Shown here: piece by piece, positions 16,101 through 22,100 of the stretch
Layout of the letters: every line of letters starts with the position of its first letter
How positions within the stretch are numbered: position 1 is the first letter of the stretch
NCBI GenBank assembly: GCA_964433675.1
Contig: CAYSSJ010000025.1
Location: 1-24,777 of the forward strand
DNA: 24,777 nt
Direction: 5' to 3'
From: CAYSSJ01 sp964433675
Lineage (GTDB): Bacteria; Cloacimonadota; Cloacimonadia; Cloacimonadales; TCS61
Made by a program: the position numbers and the translations under genes
Notes under the pieces: generated by a model
What the model saw: only the letters and a program-made list of their open reading frames with translations
Databases searched by the model: none
What the model was told of the DNA's origin: nothing

Positions 16101-19100
16101 GACAATACATCAGTTACATACAGCTACTGGAATACAGAAACTTCGGGCCAAACGACAAGTGTGGGTGGTTTTGGAAGAACCACGGAGCATATGACCTACC
16201 CCTATTCAACTCATAGCTATGTCGACTGGAATTTTACTGATGTATGGGCTAACGATTATGATCATGAATTTAATAATGGTTATCCAATTCTCTCCCATGA
16301 AGTGGTCATAGATGAATTTCCCTGGACACAGGATTTTAGCAATATTCCTGTAGGACATATCCCAGCTGGATGGTCGAGAACACATTCTAATTGGTTTGTC
16401 ACTAATAGTTCTTATGCCGGTGGAGAAGCACCTGAAGTGAAATTTTACTATCATCCTTCCACAACTGGTGTTTTTAGATTAATTACACCACCAATTAGTC
16501 TCGATGATGTATCTAGTTTTAATCTATCTTTCAAACATTGGGTAGCTCATAATCAAGACAATTATAGTTTAAGAGTACAGACTTCATCAGATAAAATCAA
16601 TTGGGATACTGTTTGGGAGATTAATCCTACTGGTTATATCGGTCCGGAAACCGTAGATTTGTTTTTATCTGACCTCTTAGAACAAAGCATCTATATCGCT
16701 TGGGTATTTTATGGTAATAGTAGCAATATTATCAATTGGAACATTGATGACATACTATTGGAAAAATATGACCTTTTGTCGCCGACTAATCTTGAGGCAG
16801 TTGGTGGAGATGAGGTAGTGTATCTGAGCTGGGAAGCACCGGAAACGGCAAGAACGGAGAAATCAAGAGATGTTTTAAGAAGAAGAGAATCAGAGCATAT
16901 TCTGGAGATTGAGAGATCATTATTGGATATCGAACATTCAGAGAGAGGAGATTATGAAGCTTATTCCGATACCAGGCTAAGTATGGCGCGCAGAAATGAC
17001 AGCGGGAGAGATAGGCAGCCTAACGAATTTTCACCCACAGAAAGTATAAGCCACAGGGGTGATTTGGTTACTTATAGCCGTAATGCGGGAAGAGAACGGA
17101 GCCGGGAGATCAGTTACAATATTTATAGAGATGGTAGCTTAATAGGGGATTCAGCGGTAAACAGTTATACTGATTATAGCGTTATCAATGGTACTCCATA
17201 CAGCTATTATGTGACCGCTGTCTATGATGAAGGAGAATCGCAGCCTTCCAATACAGTGACAGTAACTCCAGCATTACCTCTTGTGATCGATGAATTCCCA
17301 TGGCATGAAGATTTTTCAGAAACATCAATAGGTGAAATACCTGATGGCTGGATGAGAACACATACCAATTGGAAAGTGAATAATTCTGCCCATGCGGGTG
17401 GATTTGCACCGGAGATGATATTCGTTTATTCACCAATTTCAACAAATGTTTTCCGTTTAATCTCACCCAAGCTTAATCTTCATAATATGAATAAATTAGA
17501 AATTTCTTTCAATCACATGGTCAATCATTATACTGGCGAATATTCCTTAAAAGTTCAGATTTCTCCTGATTTGCAAAATTGGGATACTGTATGGGAAATA
17601 GTTCCTGAAGCCAACATCGAGGCAGAATCTGTAGAACTAATTATGCATGATCTTAATGAAAACAATCTACATATTGCCTGGGTGTTTGAAGGATATAGTT
17701 GGAATATAAATTACTGGTGTTTAGATGAAATCAATGTAATGGCTACTCATATGATGGCGGGTGACTACACAATTAAATCGGATGGCAGTGGAGACTATAA
17801 CAGCTTTAACCAAGCTGTCGATGATCTAATCGAGTATGGTATTACAGAAGCTGTAGAATTCACAGTTTCACCTGGTATTTATCAGGAACAAATTGCAATC
17901 CCTGAAATTTTGGGCACATCAGAAACCAATACGATAACATTCACCGGAGTTGATAGTGAAATTGAGCAAACGGTTGTAAGATATGCTCCCCAAACAAGTG
18001 CAGATCGTTATGTTGTCAGACTGAACGGTACAAAACATATCAGATTTGAAAACTTGACGATGGAAATAATTGATACAACAGATTATGGTTGGGTTATACA
18101 TCTCATGAGTGATTGTGAAGATGTTGAAATAACCAACTGCTTGATTTATACTCAAACCTCTAATGTGGCATCAGACTATGCTGGTATAGTAATATCTGGC
18201 AGTGAATCTAATTTAATCACAGGTGCTTCAAATGTAAACGACGTTTTAATCGAAAATAACACTATTATAGGGGGATATGCTGGAGTTTACTTGCGAGGTG
18301 TTAGTGAAATTGATAACATCGGAGAACTTCAACTGTTGAATAACACAATCATTAATAATCATTTCTACGGTATATCTATATCGTATTCAGATTCCCCGAT
18401 TATTAAAAACAATGAAATCGGTATTGAAGGAATTACGAATGCAGCAAGTATTAGCATAAGTTTATCCGATATTTACGGCTCATTCGAACTGTCCTATAAT
18501 TATATCACAGACATTGGTTCTATAGGGGTATTACTTTTTAATACAGATTCCAACTATCTTAATCCTTCTGTTATCTACAACAATATGATCGGAGATTTTT
18601 CTCAAGCTTTGGGTTACGGAATGATGCTTTATAATTGCAATTATCTGAATATATTATACAATAGCATAAATCTGAATGCTTTAGGTGCAGCAGATGTTAT
18701 TTATATAGATGATAATACGATGGGTTTAAGAGTTCTGAATAACTCTTTTGCTTATACAGGTAATGATAATGGACGAGCAGCCTACTATAGCTCTCCGTCG
18801 AGTTTATTTGAGCATGATTTCAACAATTACTATACCGGCACAAGCGATCTCTTTGTTTATTACGGAGGTGAGATTCCCGATTTGGACGGTTTGCAGGCAG
18901 TAAACCTACCCGCCGGTAATGACCAAAACTCTCATGTTGGTTATCCAGGCTATAATAGTGAGACAGGTCTACATACCCAAAATATCCAACTATGGCAAAA
19001 AGGCACTCCCATCAATGGAATCACTGATGATATAGACGGAGATATTCGAGATTCTGAGAATCCATGTATAGGGGCTGATGAGTTTTCTCCTCTTTCCGAT

Positions 19101-22100
19101 GATTTAGCTGCTATGTCTATAGTTGGCAGTTCTTCCCCTTTTATCAATGAAGACAATGTCTATCAAATAAACGTTCAGAATGCCGGCGTTAATACTCAGG
19201 ATTATTACACCGTGAAATTGATGAAGATGGAAAATCGCAGCGAATTGGCATCTATAATAGTTTCTGAACCACTGCTAAGCGGAGATACTACCACTCACAG
19301 TCTGAGTTGGACTCCTACAGAACACGGTGATTTTGATCTCTATGGTAAGGTTGTTTTAGCCGGCGACGAGAATCCACAAAATGATTATACTAAGATATTA
19401 CCAGTTACGATTATACCAGTTTCTGTACCCTACTATGAGGATTTTTCTGATATTGCAATTCAAACTATACCTGTCGGATGGGCACGTACTCACGCTAACT
19501 GGGGAGTCAGAAATACTAATAATGCCGGTGGAGAAATTCCCGAGATGCAGTTGGAACGAGTCCAGACTCTTACAGACCTATTGAGATTAAGCACAGTTTT
19601 ATTAGATGTTACAAATGTTAGTAATCTATCTCTGAGTTTTAAGCATTTTCTCGATGAGTATTCACATGGCTCATATTCATTCACAATCAAATTACAAACT
19701 TCCACAGATGGCACCAATTGGAATGATCTTGAGACTATTGCAGTTAGAAATGGTGAAGCGATAGGTGATATAGGACCTGAGACTTATACAGTTGAATTGG
19801 ATGGATTAGTTGGTGATACTTTCTATGTGGGCTGGGTCTTTGATGGAGAAATTTCAGGCATAAACAAATGGAATATTGACGATGTTGGAATCGCCGGAGT
19901 TTTACCGCCTGCAAATCTTGCAGCTATAGCAAGGGACGGATTCGTGGAATTGAGTTGGGATGCACCCGGTAGTTTAAGGAATAAGCTGGGAGGAGAGAGG
20001 AGCTCAGTTCTTGAAGAAAGTCTATATGATTCTAATTTTGAATCAGATCATTTTTTGGATAAATTTGCTGGTAGCGAGTATGTAGATACAGGCTTGAAAA
20101 GATCATTACAAGGTTACAATATCTATCGCGATGGTGATATGATAAATGCGGAGCCAATAGTTGAAACAACATATATAGATACTGATGTTGTGAATGGTGT
20201 AATGTATAGTTATTATGTAACTGCGGTTTATTCAGAAGGTGAATCCGGACCGTCTAACACAGTGGAAGTAATACCGGAGGCTCAAGAATTTGCCGGCGGC
20301 AGTGGAACGCAGTCCGATCCGTGGCAGATAGAAACGGCGGAACAGCTTGGGAGTATTAATAACTATCTGGGAGAAGACCATTCCGATAAACATTTTGAAC
20401 TAATCAACGATATCGACATGACAGCATGGTTTGATCATAGAGATGGCAATTACTTTGATGACGGAGGATGGATACCGATCGGCATTGATTATAATAACCC
20501 TTTTAAAGGTAGTTTTGATGGCAATAATTATATCATAGATGGTTTATACATCAATAGGGCTGATTCAGATTTTCAGGGTTTATTTGGTTATATTGAAGAG
20601 GCAACCATTACCAATTTGGGCGTTATCAATGTAAGTATTACAGGCCATTCTTGTGTAGGAGCTTTGGTTGGAGAAAGCTTCTGGTATGCTTCTGTTACAA
20701 ATTGTTTTAGCACGGGCATAGTAACTGGTGAAGATGATGTGGGCGGACTAATTGGAGCCCAAACTGATGGCACAAATCTAAACAATAGTTTTAGCGACTG
20801 CAATGTAAACGGTGATTATTTCGTAGGTGGCTTGGTAGGATATGGTTATTATGAAACACTATCCAACAATTATAGTAGAGGATATGTAACAGGTAATGCT
20901 TATGTCGGTGGCTTAGTGGGTTTTGATGGATCATCACAGATAAATAATTGTTATAGTACTGGAATCTTGAGTGGTAATATTGATGTGGGTGGTTTAGTTG
21001 GCCACTCAATGGATTCAATAATCGAGAACAGTTACTGGGATATTCAGTCCTCAGGAATAAACACAAGTGACGGCGGTGAAGGCAGAACTACAGCTGAGAT
21101 GACCTATCCGTATGTCGATAACACTTATGTAGACTGGGATTTTGCAACTATCTGGTCTTCGGATGATACTTATTCTATTAATAGCGGTTATCCTTACCTT
21201 CTATGGCAAGCTGAAGAACCGGAATTTGCTCCACCCACCGATTTGACCGCAGAAGCCGGCGATGAGCAAGTAATACTTAACTGGCAACCACCACAGACAG
21301 TTATGATAACAAGAAACATGATAAAAGAGGATCGATCATCTATTAGCCATAGCAACAGAGATCTACTCGGTTACAATGTTTATCGCGATGGTGATATGAT
21401 AAATGCGGATCCGATAGCTGTAACAACCTATACAGATGATGATGTGGTCAATAGCGTTACTTATAGTTATTATGTCACAGCGGTTTACAGTGAAGATGAA
21501 TCCGGAGCGTCTAACATTGTAGAGGCTACGCCGCAGGGTGCAGAATTTGCTGGTGGATCGGGGACAGAATCTGATCCGTGGCAGATTGTTACTCATGAGC
21601 ATCTTAATAATGTGAGGAATTATCTTGGTGAAGATCATAGTGATAAGCACTTTATCCTTATGAACGATATTGACCTCAGCGATGAGTTTGAGCCGGATGG
21701 TGCATATTATAACAATGGTGAAGGTTGGGAACCGCTAGGCGATTATGATGATGATACTTTTTATGGAAATTTCGATGGTTTGGATAACACGATTTCAGGT
21801 TTAATTATAGCACGAACTAATGAAGATTATATCGGACTCTTCGGCTATACAGAAAATACATCCAATATCTCTAACTTGATTTTGGCAAATGTAAATATTT
21901 CAGGCAATTATGCTGTAGGTGCATTGGTTGGTGAGAACTACGGTACAATAAGCAACTGCTATTCCTCCGGCACTGTCGAAGGTATGTATGCTGCCGGCGG
22001 TCTTGTAGGTTCCAATGAAGCAGGAAGCATATCTTATTCTGATTCATCAGTAAATGTCTCCATAATAGGTTGGGGTGAATGGGGCGGTGGTCTTGTTGGT

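Noticed and set aside
12321..16296. Regularly spaced similar sequences that might suggest a CRISPR array
   Set aside because: The units are degenerate, in frame, about 80-90 bases apart, and encode GLUG motifs; there are no identical short repeats with unique spacers.
16842..17114. Arg-rich FN3 insert considered as an intein or frameshifted segment
   Set aside because: It is far too short for an intein, lacks splice-junction Cys/Ser/His-Asn motifs, and the frame is correct on both sides with no off-frame homology seen.
17755..19083. Beta-helix domain considered as a pectate lyase or other polysaccharide lyase
   Set aside because: The fold pattern is visible but no catalytic residue set could be identified, so an enzymatic call is not supported.
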